Part shown: positions 34,876-45,365 of the stretch, piece after piece | How positions within the stretch are numbered: the first letter of the stretch is position 1 | How the letters are laid out: each line of letters starts with the position of its first letter | DNA from: Paracoccus spongiarum | Lineage (GTDB): Bacteria; Pseudomonadota; Alphaproteobacteria; Rhodobacterales; Rhodobacteraceae | Reading direction: 5' to 3' | Length of the DNA stretch: 64,000 nucleotides | Assembly: GCF_030732095.1 (NCBI RefSeq) | Contig: NZ_JAVAMQ010000002.1 | Location: forward strand, 62,001-126,000 | Position numbers and translations under genes: made by a program | Notes under the pieces: model-generated | The model's input: the letters and a program-made list of their open reading frames with translations, nothing else | Told to the model about the DNA's origin: nothing | Database searches by the model: none

Positions 34876-36382
34876 TCCTTCCCGACGCCGGCCGCGTCGA
34901 ACGGGGCTGCCGGCTGCATTCCCGGCCATCGCTCTCGCGCTGGCGGGCCTTGTTGTCGCCGGCCTGCCCGCCCCGGCCCCCGCCCAGACGCGCGAGCCGC
35001 TGTCGGCCAGCGACTGGCTGTCGGGCAGCGTGCGGGGGCCTCAGCGCGAAAGCTCGGCCTGGCGACCGGGCCAGCGGCCGCCGCAGCGCGACGCGGGGCC
35101 GAAACCCGTGGCCGCCAGCGGCGCGGTGGGCGCTGTGCAGGTCTCGCGCCTCGACGGCAGCAACCCCGATGCGACCGGCACGCTGACCGCGCGCAAGGCC
35201 GGGCTTGCCCCGGGGCTCTGGCAGGGCAGCGATGCCGGGGATCTTGCCCGGCAGATCCTGACCACGCCCGCGCGGCTGCCGGCGATGAATGCGCTGATGC
35301 GCCGGCTGCTGAGCGCGCAGCTTGCCCCGCCGGCCAGCGGCCGCAGCGGGCAACTGTTCCTGGCGCGCGCCGACCGCCTGCTGGACATGGGCGCGCTGGA
35401 TCAGGCGCAGGCGCTGCTGCTGGCGGCCGGGCCGGGCGACCCCGAGGTGTTCCGCAGGCTGTTCGACATCGCCCTGCTGCAGGGCGACGAGGGCAGGGCC
35501 TGCCGGATCATGGACGGCACCCCCGGCGTCGCGCCCAGCTTTTCCGCCCGCATCTTCTGCCTCGCGCAGACCGGCGACTGGGCTGCGGCCGCGATCAGCC
35601 TGCAAGGTGCCGAGGCGCTTGGCCTGATCGAGGCCCGGCAGGCGGTGCTGCTGACGCATTTCCTGGACGATGCCTTCGTGGACGACCCCGGGGCGCTGGC
35701 GCCGCCTGACCGGATCACCCCGCTGGAGTTCCGCATCCACGAGGCGATCGGCCAGCCGCTGCCGACCACCGGTCTGCCGCTCGCCTTCGCGCAGTCCGAC
35801 CTGCGGCTGAACAATGGCTGGAAGGCACGGCTGGAGGCGGCCGAGCGCCTGGCCCGTGCCGGGGCGATTCCGCCCGCCACCCTGCGCCAGATCTACGCCG
35901 AGCAGAAGCCGGCCGCCTCGGGCGGGGTCTGGGAACGCGCGGGCGCGATGCGCACCATGGAGGCGGCGATCGCATCGGGCGGGACACTGGCCGCCCTGCC
36001 CCGCGCCTTCGACGAGTTCCGCCGCGCCGGCATGGCCGATGTGCTGGCCGGGATGGTGGCGGCCGACCTGCCCGAGCCGGACCCCGCCGAGGACGGCGAG
36101 GCCGCGACCATTGCGGGCTGGCTGCGCCAGTGGCAGGGCCTGCCCGTGCCCGCACCCGTGGCGATCCTGCCCGAGCTTGGGGCCGAGGCGCCGCCCGTGC
36201 CCGACAGCCGGCAGGGCGAGTCGCTGCTGGCCGCGATGGCCGATGTCGATGCCGGGATCGAGGGCGACCTGCCCCGCGCCGCGCGCGGGCTGGCGATGCT
36301 GCGCGCGCTTGGCCTCGAGGGCGATGCCGCGCTGGCAGCGGCCCAGCTGTCGCTGCTGCCCGCGATGGGCGATGCGCGCTGA
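34868..36382 (+). CDS. Uncharacterised exported protein, helical-repeat type
   Basis: 504 aa from GTG 34868. Signal peptide near 16-42 (AAFPAIALALAGLVVAGLPAPAPAQ). After a Pro/Arg-rich linker, from about residue 110 to the end it is almost all alpha-helical with Ala/Leu-rich segments (GQLFLARADRLLDMGALDQAQALLLAAG; VFRRLFDIALLQGDEGRACRIMDG), resembling TPR/Sel1-like repeats, with two Cys in the first third. Conserved near aroK-xerD in relatives, but I know no function. A periplasmic scaffold role is a guess. Confidence 0.7.
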   Translation: MTDPSRRRPRRTGLPAAFPAIALALAGLVVAGLPAPAPAQTREPLSASDWLSGSVRGPQRESSAWRPGQRPPQRDAGPKPVAASGAVGAVQVSRLDGSNPDATGTLTARKAGLAPGLWQGSDAGDLARQILTTPARLPAMNALMRRLLSAQLAPPASGRSGQLFLARADRLLDMGALDQAQALLLAAGPGDPEVFRRLFDIALLQGDEGRACRIMDGTPGVAPSFSARIFCLAQTGDWAAAAISLQGAEALGLIEARQAVLLTHFLDDAFVDDPGALAPPDRITPLEFRIHEAIGQPLPTTGLPLAFAQSDLRLNNGWKARLEAAERLARAGAIPPATLRQIYAEQKPAASGGVWERAGAMRTMEAAIASGGTLAALPRAFDEFRRAGMADVLAGMVAADLPEPDPAEDGEAATIAGWLRQWQGLPVPAPVAILPELGAEAPPVPDSRQGESLLAAMADVDAGIEGDLPRAARGLAMLRALGLEGDAALAAAQLSLLPAMGDAR

Positions 36383-37359
36383 TGCCACGGGGCGATCACG
36401 GCGCCATTTCGGCCTTTCTCGACGCGCAGGCAGCCGAGGCGGGCGCGGCGCGCAACACCCTGCTGGCCTATGGCCGCGATCTTCGCGACCTGTCGGACTG
36501 GCTGGCGCGGCGCGGCGCGGCGCTGTCGGACCTGACCCGCGCGGTGATCGAGGATTATCTCGCCCATTGCGACGCGCAGGGGCTGGCGCGCGCCACGCGC
36601 GCGCGGCGGCTCTCCTCGATCCGCCAGTTCAGCCGCTTTGCCCTGGACGAGGGCTGGCGCGCGGACGACCCGGCACTGCGCATCGCCGGCCCCGGACGCG
36701 CGCTGCGGCTGCCGCGAACGCTGGGCCGCGACGAGGTCGAGGCGATGCTGGCCGCCGCCCCCCGTGTCGGGCGCGGGCCGGCTGACCGGGCGCGCAACCT
36801 GTGCATGATCGAACTGCTTTACGCGACCGGGATGCGGGCCAGCGAACTGGTCGCGCTGCCGGTCGGCGCCTGCCGGGGCGATCCGCAGATGCTGCTGATC
36901 CGCGGCAAGGGCGACAAGGACCGCATGGTGCCGCTGACCCCGCCCGCCCGCCGTGCGCTGCACGCATGGCTGTCCCATCGCGACGCCCCCCCCGAGGACA
37001 GCCCGCTTGCGCGGCTGATCGCCGGCAAGGGCGCGCGCTGGCTGTTTCCCGCCACCGGGGCGGCCGGGCACCTGCCCCGCCAGACCCTTGGCCGGCTTCT
37101 GAACGAGATCGCGGTCGCGGCCGGGCTTGACCCGCGGCGCGTGACCCCTCATGTGATCCGCCATGCCTTCGCGACCCATCTGCTTGACGGCGGCGCCGAC
37201 CTGCGCAGCATCCAGACGCTGCTGGGCCATGCCGACCTGGGCACCACGGAAATCTACACGCATGTCCTGGACCAGCGCATGCGCGACCTGGTGCTGAACC
37301 ATCACCCCCTTGCCCGCCCGACCCCCGAGTCGGCACGCAGGGGCCGCAACGACCGATAA
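36382..37359 (+). CDS. xerD: Tyrosine recombinase XerD-type
   Basis: 325 aa; TGATG overlap with the previous gene. N-terminal SAM-like core-binding domain (about 10-95: NTLLAYGRDLRDLSDWLARRG). Catalytic residues: Arg in LYATGMRASEL, Lys in GKGDKDR, H-x-x-R in TPHVIRHAFATHLLDGG, His in LLGHADLGTTEIYTHV and the nucleophile Tyr of the same block. With a second Xer protein it resolves chromosome dimers at dif. Housekeeping context (aroK side, CorC side) and no att sites, so this is not a prophage integrase. XerD rather than XerC is by family resemblance only. Confidence 0.88.
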   Translation: MPRGDHGAISAFLDAQAAEAGAARNTLLAYGRDLRDLSDWLARRGAALSDLTRAVIEDYLAHCDAQGLARATRARRLSSIRQFSRFALDEGWRADDPALRIAGPGRALRLPRTLGRDEVEAMLAAAPRVGRGPADRARNLCMIELLYATGMRASELVALPVGACRGDPQMLLIRGKGDKDRMVPLTPPARRALHAWLSHRDAPPEDSPLARLIAGKGARWLFPATGAAGHLPRQTLGRLLNEIAVAAGLDPRRVTPHVIRHAFATHLLDGGADLRSIQTLLGHADLGTTEIYTHVLDQRMRDLVLNHHPLARPTPESARRGRNDR

Positions 37360-37364
37360 GGACC

Positions 37365-38690
37365 ATGGACGACCCTTCGACGATGTTCGACGCCGCCTTC
37401 TGGATGACCTGCGGGGCCATCCTGCTGCTGCTGATGATGTCCGGCTTCTTCTCGGGCTCGGAAACCGCGCTGACGGCCTCGAGCCGGGCCAAGCTGCGGG
37501 CCCGCGCCGACCGCGGCGATCCGGGCGCCGAGGCCGCCCTGAAGGTCACCGAGGACAGCGAACGGCTTATCGGCGCGATCCTGCTGGGCAACAATGTCGT
37601 CAACATCCTGTCGGCCAGCCTCGCCACGGCGCTGTTCACCCGGCTGCTGGGATCGGGGGGCGTGGCGCTGGCGACGCTGGTGATGACGGTGCTGGTGCTG
37701 ATCTTTTCCGAGGTGATGCCCAAGACCTATGCGATCTCGTCGCCCGAGACGGTGGCCAGCCGGGTCGCGCGGCCGATCCGCTGGGTGACGCTGATCCTGT
37801 CGCCGATCGTCGCGGTGGTGCGGCTGATCGTGCGCGGCATGCTGGGCCTCTTCGGGTTGAAGACCGACCCCGCCTCGAACATGTTCTCGGTCCACGAGGA
37901 AATCGCCGGCGCGCTGTCGATCGGCCACGCCTCGGGGGCGGTGCTGAAGGAGGATCGCGACCGCCTGCTGGGCGCGCTGGACCTGGGCAACCGCACCGTC
38001 GAGGAGATCATGCGCCACCGCTCGGAGATCGAGATGATCGACGCGGCCCTGCCCGCGACCGACATCCTCGACCGGGTGCTGGCCAGCGCCCATACGCGCC
38101 TTCCGGTCTATCGGGAGGAACGCGAGAACGTCGTCGGCGTGGTCCATGCCAAGGACCTGCTGCGCGCCGTCAACAAGGCCGTCCGCGAGGGCGCCGAGGC
38201 CGACGGGCTGCGCAACTTCGACATCATGGCCGTGGCGATGAAGCCCTATTTCGTGCCCGACACCACGGCGCTGGACGAACAGATGCGCGAATTCCTCAAG
38301 CGCCGGACGCATTTCGCGCTGGTGGTGGACGAATATGGCAGCCTGCGCGGCCTGATCACGCTGGAAGACATCCTCGAGGAGATCGTGGGCGAGATCACCG
38401 ACGAACATGACGCCGATGACGACCAGACGCTGACCCCGAACGCGCAGGGCGACTATACGGTCGAGGGTGGCATGACGATCCGCGACCTGAACCGGCAACT
38501 CGACTGGACGCTGCCCGATGACGAGGCCAATACCGTCGCCGGGCTGGTCATCCACATGGCTCAGTCGATCCCCGACCAGGGACAGGTATTCTCGTTCCAC
38601 GGTTATCGCTTCGAGGTCGTGACCCGCCGCGAGAACCGCATCACCCGGCTGCGCGTCCGCCCCCTGCAGCCGGTCCGGCCCGAGGACTGA
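37365..38690 (+). CDS. CNNM/CorC-family membrane protein with CBS domains
   Basis: 441 aa. N-terminal DUF21/CNNM membrane domain with about four helices (WMTCGAILLLLMMSGFFSGSETALTASSR; GNNVVNILSASLATALF), two CBS domains (about 215-340; GLRNFDIMAVAMKPYF and DEYGSLRGLITLEDILEEIVGEI) and a C-terminal CorC_HlyC domain (YTVEGGMTIRDLNRQL). Family members move or sense Mg/Co; the hemolysin label is historical. SD AAGGA five bases before ATG; starts 5 bp after xerD. Confidence 0.88.
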   Translation: MDDPSTMFDAAFWMTCGAILLLLMMSGFFSGSETALTASSRAKLRARADRGDPGAEAALKVTEDSERLIGAILLGNNVVNILSASLATALFTRLLGSGGVALATLVMTVLVLIFSEVMPKTYAISSPETVASRVARPIRWVTLILSPIVAVVRLIVRGMLGLFGLKTDPASNMFSVHEEIAGALSIGHASGAVLKEDRDRLLGALDLGNRTVEEIMRHRSEIEMIDAALPATDILDRVLASAHTRLPVYREERENVVGVVHAKDLLRAVNKAVREGAEADGLRNFDIMAVAMKPYFVPDTTALDEQMREFLKRRTHFALVVDEYGSLRGLITLEDILEEIVGEITDEHDADDDQTLTPNAQGDYTVEGGMTIRDLNRQLDWTLPDDEANTVAGLVIHMAQSIPDQGQVFSFHGYRFEVVTRRENRITRLRVRPLQPVRPED

Positions 38691-38743
38691 GGCAGGCTGC
38701 CCGCCCCGCGCGGCGCCCGGCCTGCCCGTCCCGGCCCGCGCGC

Positions 38744-38772
38744 TTGCAACCGGCCGGCATCGCCCCTAACCA
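38744..38772 (+). promoter_or_regulatory. Candidate promoter for transketolase
   Basis: TTGCAA (38744-38749), 17 bp, TAACCA (38767-38772), 32 bp upstream of the tkt start, with AAGGAG ribosome site at 38795. Confidence 0.45.
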
Positions 38773-38804
38773 TCGGCACTGCATCCCGAACCCAAGGAGC
38801 CGCC

Positions 38805-40829
38805 ATGGACATCGACGCCCGCCGCAAGGCCGACCCCGCGCATTGGCGGCTGGCCACCGCCATCCGGGTGCTGGCGATGGATGCGGTCGAGGCCGCGAAT
38901 TCGGGGCATCCCGGGATGCCGATGGGCATGGCCGACGTGGCCACGGTCCTGTTCCGCAAGCACCTGAAATTCGACGCCTCGGCGCCGCAGTGGTTCGATC
39001 GCGACCGCTTCGTGCTGTCGGCCGGGCATGGCTCGATGCTGCTTTATGCGCTGCTGCACCTGACCGGCTACCGGCAGATGACGATGCAGCAGATCCGCAA
39101 TTTCCGTAAGCTGGGCCACATCACCGCAGGCCATCCCGAATACGGCCATGTCGAGGGCGTCGAGACGACCACCGGCCCCCTGGGTCAGGGGATTGCCACG
39201 GCGGTGGGCATGGCAATGGCCGAGGCCGCCATGCGCGCCGAATTTGGCGAGGAGCTGTGCGATCATCGCACTTGGGTCATCGCCGGCGATGGCTGCCTGA
39301 TGGAGGGCATCAGCCAGGAGGCCATCGGCCTGGCCGGCGCGCAGGGGCTGGGCCGGCTGATCGTGCTGTGGGACAACAACGACATCACCATCGACGGCCG
39401 GGTCGGTCTGTCGGATCGCACCGACCAGCGCGCCCGCTTCGAGGCATCGGGCTGGCGCGTGCTGGCCTGCGACGGCCACGACGCCGCGCAGATCGACCGT
39501 GCGCTGCGCGAGGCGAGCGAGGATGACGGCCGCCCGGTGCTGATCGATTGCAAGACCATCATCGGCTTCGGCGCCCCGACCCGGTCCGACAGCGCCAAGG
39601 CGCATGGCTCGCCGCTGGGCGCCGACGAGATCGCCGGCGCGCGCAGGGCCTATGGCTGGGACGCCCCCGCCTTCGAGATCCCCGAGGACATCGCCGCCGA
39701 CTGGCGCGCGATCGGCGCGCGGGCCGCCGCAACGCACAAGGCGTGGCAGGATCGCGTCGACGCGCTGGCCACCGACAGCGGCAGAGAGTTCGCCCGCCGC
39801 ATCGCGAATGGGCCGAATCCGCATCTGGACCCGGCGATCGTCGCCCTGAAGGCGCAGTCCTCCGAGGCGCTGCCGAAGGTCGCGACCCGCAAGGCCAGCG
39901 AGACCGTGCTGGAGGCGCTGAACCCGCAGATGCCCGAGAATTTCGGCGGCTCGGCCGATCTGACAGGCTCGAACAACACCCGCACGGGCGGCATGTCCCC
40001 CTTCACCGCCGCGAACCGGCTGGGCCGATACGTCCATTACGGCATCCGCGAGCACGGCATGGCCGCCGCCATGAACGGGATCTGGCTGCATGGCGGCTTT
40101 CGCCCCTATGGCGGCACCTTCCTGACCTTCACCGATTACGCCCGCGGCGCGATCCGGCTGTCGGCGCTGATGGGGCTGCCGGTGGTCTATGTGATGACCC
40201 ATGACAGCATCGGGCTGGGCGAGGACGGCCCGACCCATCAGCCGGTCGAGCATCTGGCGATCTGCCGGGCCACGCCCAACCTGCTGACCCTGCGCCCCTG
40301 CGACCAGGTCGAGACCGCCGAGGCCTGGCAGATCGCCCTGTCGCAGACCGACCGGCCCGCGGTGCTGGCGCTGTCGCGGCAGAATCTGCCGACGCTCCGC
40401 CACACCCACCAGGACGAGAACCTGTCGGCGCGCGGCGGCTATGTGCTGCGCGAGGCGGCCGGCGGCACCCCCGCGGTGGTGCTGATGGCCACCGGCTCCG
40501 AGGTCGAGATCGCGATCGCCGCGCGCGACGTGCTGGAGGCCGAGGACATTCCGACCCGCGTCGTCTCTGTCCCCTCGATGGAACTGTTCCGCGCCCAGCC
40601 CGCCGACTGGCGGCGGCAGGTGCTGGCCGAGGGCAGCGTGCGCATCGCCATCGAGGCGGCGGTCCGCCAGCCTTGGGACTGGCTGCTGCTGGGCGCGGGC
40701 GGGTGCGAGGAACGATCCGCGTTCATCGGCATGACCGGCTTTGGCGCCTCGGGCCCCGCGCCCGACCTCTATCGCGAATTCGGCATCACCGCCGAGGCCG
40801 TGGTCGCCCGCGCCAAAGCCCTGCTGTGA
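38805..40829 (+). CDS. tkt: Transketolase
   Basis: 674 aa, full length. Thiamine-diphosphate site: [43 protein letters not shown] and [10 protein letters not shown]. Middle domain has [28 protein letters not shown] and [35 protein letters not shown] carries the substrate-phosphate region; C-terminal domain from about 540. Exchanges two-carbon ketol units in the pentose phosphate or Calvin pathway. No Calvin-cycle genes adjoin it, so it is the general enzyme. Single-gene transcript with its own promoter. Confidence 0.96.
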   Translation: MDIDARRKADPAHWRLATAIRVLAMDAVEAANSGHPGMPMGMADVATVLFRKHLKFDASAPQWFDRDRFVLSAGHGSMLLYALLHLTGYRQMTMQQIRNFRKLGHITAGHPEYGHVEGVETTTGPLGQGIATAVGMAMAEAAMRAEFGEELCDHRTWVIAGDGCLMEGISQEAIGLAGAQGLGRLIVLWDNNDITIDGRVGLSDRTDQRARFEASGWRVLACDGHDAAQIDRALREASEDDGRPVLIDCKTIIGFGAPTRSDSAKAHGSPLGADEIAGARRAYGWDAPAFEIPEDIAADWRAIGARAAATHKAWQDRVDALATDSGREFARRIANGPNPHLDPAIVALKAQSSEALPKVATRKASETVLEALNPQMPENFGGSADLTGSNNTRTGGMSPFTAANRLGRYVHYGIREHGMAAAMNGIWLHGGFRPYGGTFLTFTDYARGAIRLSALMGLPVVYVMTHDSIGLGEDGPTHQPVEHLAICRATPNLLTLRPCDQVETAEAWQIALSQTDRPAVLALSRQNLPTLRHTHQDENLSARGGYVLREAAGGTPAVVLMATGSEVEIAIAARDVLEAEDIPTRVVSVPSMELFRAQPADWRRQVLAEGSVRIAIEAAVRQPWDWLLLGAGGCEERSAFIGMTGFGASGPAPDLYREFGITAEAVVARAKALL

Positions 40830-40887
40830 GCCGGCCCCCTCCCCGCGTCCCGCCCCGCTTGCGGGCCCGCGCCCGGCGCGGCGCCTG

Positions 40888-41811
40888 ATGCGCGCCCTTG
40901 CCCGCGCCTTCGCGCTGATGGGGCGCGAGCGCGACGGCCTTCGCCGTCCCGGCCACGACCAGACGCTTGGCATCGCGCTGCTCTGCGCCGCGATCTTCAG
41001 CTTCACCCTGATGGACGCCACCGCCAAGCAGCTGACGCAAGCCTATTCGCCGCTGCAGGTGGTCTGGGCGCGCTTTATCGGCAATGTCGTCATTGTCGTT
41101 GCGCTGTATCGCGGCAGGATCCCGTCGCTGATGCGCAGCCGCAGGCCGGGCCTGCAATTCGGCCGTGCGCTGACCCAGCTGGCCTCGGTGGGGCTGTTCT
41201 TCACCTCGCTGCAATATATCGGGCTGGCCGAGGCGACGGCGATCATGGATGTGAACCCGGTGCTGATCACCCTGGGCGCGGCGCTGTTTCTGGGCGAACG
41301 GATCGGTCTGCGCCGCGCCCTCGGCATCGCCGCGGCGCTGGTCGGTGCGCTGCTGATCATCCGGCCCGGCATGGGCGTGTTCCAGCCCGCCGCGCTGCTG
41401 CCCCTGATCGGCGCCTTTACCTATGCCACCGGCGCGCTGCTGACGCGGGTGGTGCGCAGCGATTCCGTGGCCACCTCGGTGCTGTGGTCGGCCTTCGTGG
41501 GCGGCGTGCTCACCTCGCTGGCGGTGCCCTTCGTCTGGCAGCCGATCGCCGCCGCCGACCTCTGGGCCTTCGCGCTGCTGGGCCTGTTCGGCACGGTCAG
41601 CCAGGCGCTGCTGATCCGCGCCTTCGCCGTGGCCGAGGCGGGGGTGCTGGCGCCCTTCGGCTACACCGGGCTGATCTGGGCGGGCATCTGGGGCTGGCTG
41701 TTCTTCGGGCAGTTGCCGGACCGCTGGACCATCACCGGCGCGATGATTATCGTGGGGGCCGGGCTTTATGTGTGGTCCCGCGAGGCCCGCGCGGCGCGAA
41801 GGAAGCGATGA
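40888..41811 (+). CDS. DMT-superfamily (EamA) exporter
   Basis: 307 aa, ten membrane segments in two EamA repeats (about 28-165 and 175-300): GIALLCAAIFSFTLMDATAKQL and later LIGAFTYATGALLTRVV. AEATAIMDVNPVLITLGAALFLGE is the typical repeat end. Exports small metabolites; substrate unknown. ATG 40888 or 40918 (M-G-R-E-R) may start it. Overlaps the acyltransferase gene by 4 bp, so the two are co-translated. Confidence 0.85.
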   Translation: MRALARAFALMGRERDGLRRPGHDQTLGIALLCAAIFSFTLMDATAKQLTQAYSPLQVVWARFIGNVVIVVALYRGRIPSLMRSRRPGLQFGRALTQLASVGLFFTSLQYIGLAEATAIMDVNPVLITLGAALFLGERIGLRRALGIAAALVGALLIIRPGMGVFQPAALLPLIGAFTYATGALLTRVVRSDSVATSVLWSAFVGGVLTSLAVPFVWQPIAAADLWAFALLGLFGTVSQALLIRAFAVAEAGVLAPFGYTGLIWAGIWGWLFFGQLPDRWTITGAMIIVGAGLYVWSREARAARRKR

Positions 41812-42683
41812 GCGAGGACGACAGCCGCCCCCCCTTCTCGGACCGGCTCGGCAACGGCGCCTTTCTGGCGGTGATGGCCCTTGCGCGACTGATGCCCTAT
41901 GAACGGCGCATCCCGGCGGTCGGCTGGCTGTTTTCGCATCTGCTGGCGCCGCTGGCGGGCTGGCGGCGCCGCATCCGCGACAACCTGGCGCTGGCGCGTC
42001 CCGACCTTGGGCGCGACGAGGTCGCGGCGTTGCTGCGCGCGGTGCCCGACAATGCCGGTCGTTCCGTCGCCGAGATCTATTCCGGCAAGGAATTCACCGA
42101 CCGCATCCATCGCGACGATCCCCTGGAGGGTCCGGGCCTTCCCGCGCTGGAGGCCGCCTTCGACGCCGGCCGGCCGGTCATTGTCGCCTGCGCCCATTTC
42201 GGCAATTACGACGCCATGCGCGCAGCCCTGGCGGGGCGCGGCTGGCCGGTCGGCGCGCTGTATCGGCCGATGAACAACGAGGCATTCAACGCCCATTACG
42301 TCCCCGCCATCACCGCGATTGCCGAGCCGCTGTTTCCGCGCGGGCGGGCCGGCCTGTCGGCGATGCTGCGCTTTCTGAAGGGCGGCGGCTGGCTGGCGCT
42401 GGGCTTCGACCAGCACGATCACAACGCACCCGAGCTGCGCTTCTTCGACCTGCCCAGCCGGACGGTGCAGACCCCCGCCGAACTGGCGCTGCGCTATGAC
42501 GCGCTGATCCTGCCGATCCACGCCATCCGCCAGGCCGACGGGCTGCGCTTCCGGGTCCATGTCGGCCTGCCGGTGCCGCATTCCACGCCCGCCGCGATGA
42601 TGCAGGCATTGAACGACGATCTGGAGATGCTGGTGCGCAGGCACATGGGCCAGTGGTTCTGGGTGCATCGCCGCTGGAAGTGA
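41808..42683 (+). CDS. Lysophospholipid/lipid A acyltransferase, LpxL-like
   Basis: 291 aa. The LpxL/HtrB family block H-x4-D is present as VACAHFGNYDAMR (near residue 130), followed by ALYRPMNNEAFNAHY, the second conserved stretch, and FDQHDHNAPELRFFDLP, analogous to the D-Q-x8 block with Asp and Glu. One N-terminal membrane-proximal helix. Transfers an acyl chain onto a lipid A or related precursor. Not next to other lipid A genes. Ends in the hairpin shared with the convergent DAHP synthase gene. Confidence 0.82.
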   Translation: MSEDDSRPPFSDRLGNGAFLAVMALARLMPYERRIPAVGWLFSHLLAPLAGWRRRIRDNLALARPDLGRDEVAALLRAVPDNAGRSVAEIYSGKEFTDRIHRDDPLEGPGLPALEAAFDAGRPVIVACAHFGNYDAMRAALAGRGWPVGALYRPMNNEAFNAHYVPAITAIAEPLFPRGRAGLSAMLRFLKGGGWLALGFDQHDHNAPELRFFDLPSRTVQTPAELALRYDALILPIHAIRQADGLRFRVHVGLPVPHSTPAAMMQALNDDLEMLVRRHMGQWFWVHRRWK

Positions 42684-42709
42684 CAGGGCGGCCCGCAAGC
42701 CGCCCTGTC
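42682..42709. terminator. Bidirectional terminator-like hairpin
   Basis: Perfect 11-bp stem gacagggcggc (42682-42692) / gccgccctgtc (42699-42709) with a 6-nt loop, exactly between the acyltransferase stop and the convergent DAHP synthase gene. Stem strength and position fit termination of both; no T-tract. Confidence 0.6.
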
Positions 42710-42735
42710 GCCGTCTGGTGCTGTCGCGGCGCGGC

Positions 42736-44145
42736 TCAGCCGGCCTTGCTGTCGCGGCGCGGGTCGGCGCCGGCCTCGCGGCGGCTGCGCAGTTCCTCGG
42801 CGACAAGGAATGCGAGTTCCAGCGACTGGCTGGCGTTCAGCCGCGGGTCGCAGGCGGTGTGATAGCGGTCCGACAAATCCTCGTCGGTGACCGCGCGCAC
42901 CCCGCCGGTGCATTCGGTCACGTCCTGCCCGGTCATCTCGAAATGCACCCCGCCCGGGATCGTGCCCTCGGCATTGTGGATCGCGAAGAACTCGCGCACC
43001 TCGCGCAGGATGGAATCGAACGCCCGCGTCTTGTAGCCGGTCGAGGACTTGATGACGTTGCCGTGCATGGGGTCGCAAGACCACACGACGTTCGCCCCCT
43101 CCTCGCGCACCGCGCGGACGAGGCGGGGCAGATGCTCGCCAACCTTGCCGGCGCCGAAGCGGGCGATCAGCGTCAGCCGGCCCGCCTCGTTCTGCGGGTT
43201 CAGCCGCGCCATCAGCACCTTCAGATCATCGGCGGTGGTGGTCGGGCCGCATTTAAGCCCGATCGGGTTCTGCACCCCGCGGCAGAATTCCACATGCGCG
43301 CCGTCCGGCTGGCGGGTGCGGTCGCCGATCCAGATCATGTGGCCCGAGCCGGCCACCGGCAGCCCGGTGGTCGAATCCGTGCGGGCCAGCGCCTCTTCAT
43401 ATTCCAGCAGCAAAGCCTCGTGGCTGGTATAGAAATCCACCTTGGACAGCTGGTGCGCGGTGTCGGAATTCACGCCGGCCGCCTGCATGAAGGCCATCGC
43501 ATCGCTGATCCGGCCGGCGATGTCGCGATACTTGGCGGCCTCGGGACCGCCCACGAAATCGGCGATCCAGCTTTGCACGCGGTGCATGTCGGCATAGCCG
43601 CCGGTCGAGAAGGCCCGCAGCAGGTTCAGCGACGCCGCAGCCTGGGTATAGGCCGCCAGCATCCGCTGCGGATCGGGGATGCGGGATTCGGCGGTGAAGT
43701 CGAAGCCGTTGATGATGTCGCCGCGATAGCTGGGCAGCTCGACCCCGCCGATCACCTCGGTCGGGGCGCTGCGCGGCTTGGCGAACTGGCCGGCCATCCG
43801 GCCCACCTTCACGACGGGAAGTTGCGCCCCCCAGGTCAGCACGACCGCCATTTGCAGGATCACCTTGAAGGTGTCGCGCAGGTTGTCGGCGCTGAACTCG
43901 CTGAAGCTTTCGGCGCAGTCGCCGCCCTGCAACAGGAAGGCGCGCCCCGCCCCGACCTCGGCCAGCTGTTCGCGCAGGCGGCGCGCCTCGCCTGCAAAGA
44001 CCAGCGGCGGATAGCGGCGCAGCTGCGCCTCGACCGCGGTCAGCGCCTCGGGATCGGTATAGTCGGGCATCTGGACGCGCGGATAGGCGCGCCAGCCGGC
44101 CTTGTCCCAGTTCTGGGTGGCGGTCTTGCGGTGATCCTGCGTCAT
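42736..44145 (-). CDS. aroG: Class II 3-deoxy-7-phosphoheptulonate synthase
   Basis: 469 aa from ATG 44145. Type II (plant-like) DAHP synthase: [52 protein letters not shown] with metal-site Cys, [42 protein letters not shown], and [14 protein letters not shown] toward the end. Condenses PEP and erythrose 4-phosphate, the first aromatic-pathway step; transketolase 2 kb away supplies erythrose 4-phosphate. The longer open frame upstream in other phases is shadow. aroG is used here in the type II sense; aroF or aroH are used in some annotations. Confidence 0.95.
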   Translation of the reverse strand: MTQDHRKTATQNWDKAGWRAYPRVQMPDYTDPEALTAVEAQLRRYPPLVFAGEARRLREQLAEVGAGRAFLLQGGDCAESFSEFSADNLRDTFKVILQMAVVLTWGAQLPVVKVGRMAGQFAKPRSAPTEVIGGVELPSYRGDIINGFDFTAESRIPDPQRMLAAYTQAAASLNLLRAFSTGGYADMHRVQSWIADFVGGPEAAKYRDIAGRISDAMAFMQAAGVNSDTAHQLSKVDFYTSHEALLLEYEEALARTDSTTGLPVAGSGHMIWIGDRTRQPDGAHVEFCRGVQNPIGLKCGPTTTADDLKVLMARLNPQNEAGRLTLIARFGAGKVGEHLPRLVRAVREEGANVVWSCDPMHGNVIKSSTGYKTRAFDSILREVREFFAIHNAEGTIPGGVHFEMTGQDVTECTGGVRAVTDEDLSDRYHTACDPRLNASQSLELAFLVAEELRSRREAGADPRRDSKAG

Positions 44146-44320
44146 GGCACGGCTCCTTGGGAAAACTGTCGCGCTGATATAGTCTGTTCGCACAGGCAGG
44201 GAAAGGGCCGGCGGGCGGACCCGCGCCTCATCCCGATGGTTGAGGGACCGATTCTGCGCTTGCGGTGCCGCCGGTTCCCTGATGTGAGGACGCGGAGTGC
44301 CACCCCCCTTGAGACAGCCC

Positions 44321-45313
44321 ATGCCATCCGACAAGCCGCGCCGTTTCACTTTTCTTCTGGTCGACCGCTTCACGATGCTGCCCTTTGCGGCGGCGATCGA
44401 GCCACTGCGGCTTGCCAACCGCGCTTCGGGGGCGACGCTGTTCGAGTGGCGGCTGGTCGGACCCTTGGGGCAGCACGCGACCTGTTCCAACGGCGCGCGC
44501 ATCCTGCTGGATGGGGGGCTGGACAACGACCAGCCGGCCGGGCGCGACGACGTGGTGATCGTCTGCGGCGGCACCGAGATCGCGCGCGAGGCCAGCAAGC
44601 CGGTGCTGAACTGGCTGCGGCGGCAGGCGCGCGGCGGCGCATCGGTCGGTGCAGTCTGCACCGGCGCCTGGGTGCTGGCGGAAGCCGGGCTGCTGGACGG
44701 CCGCAAGGCGACGATCCATTGGGAAAACCATGATGGCTTCGCCGAAGCCTTCCCCGAGGTGGACCTGTTCCGATCGGTCTTCGTCCACGACGGCAACCGG
44801 CTGACGGCGGCGGGCGGCACCTCGTCCATCGACCTGATGCTGCACCTGATCGCCGAGGCGCATGGCGACCAGCTGGCCGCCGAGGTGGCCGACCAGATGC
44901 TGCACACCGCGATCCGCACCGACCAGGATCGCCAGCGCCTGTCCATCCCGACCCGCATCGGCGTGCGCCATCCGCGCCTGTCGGCGGTCATCACCCGGAT
45001 GGAGGCCAATCTGGAAGACCCGATCAGCCCCGCGCAGCTGGCCGCCGATGCGGGCATGTCCACGCGACAGCTTGAACGGCTGTTCCGGCGCTATCTGAAC
45101 CGCAGCCCCAAGCGGTACTACATGGAAACCCGGCTGTCGCGGGCCCGCAACCTGCTGATGCAGACCGAGATGTCGATCATCGAGGTGGCGCTGGCCTCGG
45201 GCTTTTCCAGCCCGTCGCATTTCTCGAAATGCTATCGCGCCCAATATGGCAGCACCCCCTATCGCGAGCGGGGTACCGGCGCGGTCCAGAAAGGCGGCAC
45301 GGCTGAGGCGTGA
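44321..45313 (+). CDS. GlxA/GATase1-like AraC-family transcriptional regulator
   Basis: 330 aa from ATG 44321 (a GTG at 44297 would add eight residues). N-terminal DJ-1/PfpI-like domain ([44 protein letters not shown] with the Cys of the nucleophile elbow, probably non-catalytic ligand binding). C-terminal AraC domain about 220-320 with two helix-turn-helices: [25 protein letters not shown] and [21 protein letters not shown]. Relatives control choline, glycine-betaine and carnitine use (GbdR, CdhR). Divergent from the DAHP synthase gene; target unknown. Confidence 0.9.
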   Translation: MPSDKPRRFTFLLVDRFTMLPFAAAIEPLRLANRASGATLFEWRLVGPLGQHATCSNGARILLDGGLDNDQPAGRDDVVIVCGGTEIAREASKPVLNWLRRQARGGASVGAVCTGAWVLAEAGLLDGRKATIHWENHDGFAEAFPEVDLFRSVFVHDGNRLTAAGGTSSIDLMLHLIAEAHGDQLAAEVADQMLHTAIRTDQDRQRLSIPTRIGVRHPRLSAVITRMEANLEDPISPAQLAADAGMSTRQLERLFRRYLNRSPKRYYMETRLSRARNLLMQTEMSIIEVALASGFSSPSHFSKCYRAQYGSTPYRERGTGAVQKGGTAEA

Positions 45314-45365
45314 CCGAATGCACCCGCACGGTGGTCAGCAGCTCGGATCGCCGAAATCCTGCAAT

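Noticed and set aside
36382..37359. Phage or island integrase
   Set aside because: The recombinase sits between housekeeping genes without att repeats, a tRNA target or other phage genes, and matches XerD-type proteins.
42736..45063. A 775-codon minus-strand frame covering DAHP synthase and beyond
   Set aside because: The first 300 codons lie antisense to the GlxA-type regulator and are Arg/Ser-rich; the true start is at 44145.
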